In this document: positions 42,286-42,561 of the stretch, one piece after another
Layout of the letters: the number at the start of each line of letters is the position of its first letter
Numbering within the stretch: position 1 is the first letter of the stretch
NCBI GenBank assembly: GCA_945860945.1
Contig: CAMASG010000015.1
Coordinates: forward strand, 1-42,561
DNA: 42,561 bases
Direction of reading: 5' to 3'
Source: Akkermansia muciniphila
Lineage (GTDB): Bacteria > Verrucomicrobiota > Verrucomicrobiia > Limisphaerales > SIAT01
The notes under the pieces: generated by a model
What the model saw: only the letters and a program-made list of their open reading frames with translations
Database searches by the model: none
What the model was told of the DNA's origin: nothing
Position numbers and translations under genes: made by a program

Positions 42286-42561
42286 GGTGCGCGCCGTTTC
42301 TCACGCGCGCCTTCGTCGGTTTCGATGAGTGGCAGGGTGAGCGAAGTGTTTTGGAACGTTTAGAACAACGTACGGTGTTTTCTTGTGAGGAGAGTCTTGC
42401 GCACATTTCTGGAGTGGATCATCCGCCGCTGGCTCAGCCCAGCGCCGGATTGGAAAGCGCTACGGAGAAATTCGAATCGCGCGCGGCGCAGTCTGTTGCG
42501 AGGGATTTCGCGCAAGCTGGGCGAACCTCAACGCCGCCCCGCGACTTCGTATTGAAGCCCG
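42282..42561 (+). CDS. Possible partial open frame overlapping the sigma factor stop
   Basis: A frame opens with GTG at 42282, overlapping the sigma TGA (GTGA), and has no stop up to the window end (93 codons). The translation includes FVGFDEWQGERSVLERLEQR, VDHPPLAQPSAGLESATEKF and RAAQSVARDFAQAG. No family is recognisable. In this phylum such a position often holds a Ser/Thr kinase or anti-sigma gene whose N-terminus is poorly conserved. A competing frame from GTG near 42385 (RTFLEWIIRRWLSP) ends at 42555. Either may be spurious; without the next bases I cannot decide. Confidence 0.3.
   Translation, partial: MRCAPFLTRAFVGFDEWQGERSVLERLEQRTVFSCEESLAHISGVDHPPLAQPSAGLESATEKFESRAAQSVARDFAQAGRTSTPPRDFVLKP

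Overview
The window is about 60% GC and gene-dense. It most likely comes from a chromosome of the phylum Verrucomicrobiota, probably a Limisphaerales/Pedosphaera-like lineage. The clues are a Kdo transferase and a TonB-dependent receptor (so an outer membrane with LPS), a pseudopilin with the [24 protein letters not shown]-type start, secreted DUF1080 and FG-GAP/VCBS proteins, a zinc-ribbon Hanks kinase, and an ECF sigma factor of the planctomycete/verrucomicrobial style. Many starts lack a Shine-Dalgarno sequence. I see no insertion sequence, prophage, CRISPR array, rRNA or tRNA.

Layout. 1-3370 (-): glyS, a secreted GH16 glucanase and the 5' part of larB. The nickel-pincer partner larC lies divergently at 3623-4894 and ends at a shared bidirectional terminator. 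4978-6850 (-): DUF1080 protein, SGNH hydrolase and a Rieske ferredoxin. 7120-9031 (+): a four-helix membrane protein and a ROK-like kinase. 9133-14484 (+): coaD, DUF177, rpmF, plsX, fabH, a PilT-like ATPase and a 98-residue protein. 14492-17092 (-): waaA and an ion transporter. 17214-19745: a cytosolic Hanks kinase (+), a small secreted protein (-) and a pseudopilin (+). 19756-21576 (-): a MurNAc-kinase-like/MurQ fusion, divergent from an 81-residue protein and mnmE-moeA (+). 24564-26997 (+): a cobalamin riboswitch and its btuB-like receptor. 27036-30718 (-): the tight operon gloA-folP-cdaA-mini-cdaR-glmM. 30825-33946 (+): an S9 peptidase and a threonine aldolase. 33982-37785 (-): a lipoprotein, a VIT/vWA protein and a secreted Cys-rich protein. 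37951-40561: two FG-GAP/VCBS proteins facing each other across a terminator. 40670-42561 (+): a Tat/lipoprotein-type HExxH protein, an ECF sigma factor and the start of a further frame.

How the genes fit together. Three functional blocks stand out. The first is the conserved lipid/translation cluster coaD-DUF177-rpmF-plsX-fabH. The second is envelope and peptidoglycan metabolism: the MurNAc kinase/etherase fusion recycles wall sugars, GlmM makes glucosamine-1-phosphate, and CdaA makes c-di-AMP in the same operon as GlmM. The third is cofactor supply: nickel-pincer nucleotide (larB, larC), molybdopterin (moeA), folate (folP), CoA (coaD) and B12 uptake.

The points most worth a second look are: a CdaR reduced to its membrane helix between cdaA and glmM; the MurK-like/MurQ fusion; a lipoprotein whose only in-frame ATG/GTG/TTG-type starts fall inside its own promoter, leaving an AUC or AUU start; a PilT-like ATPase with a long acidic N-terminal extension; and paired 19-bp repeats upstream of the pseudopilin.
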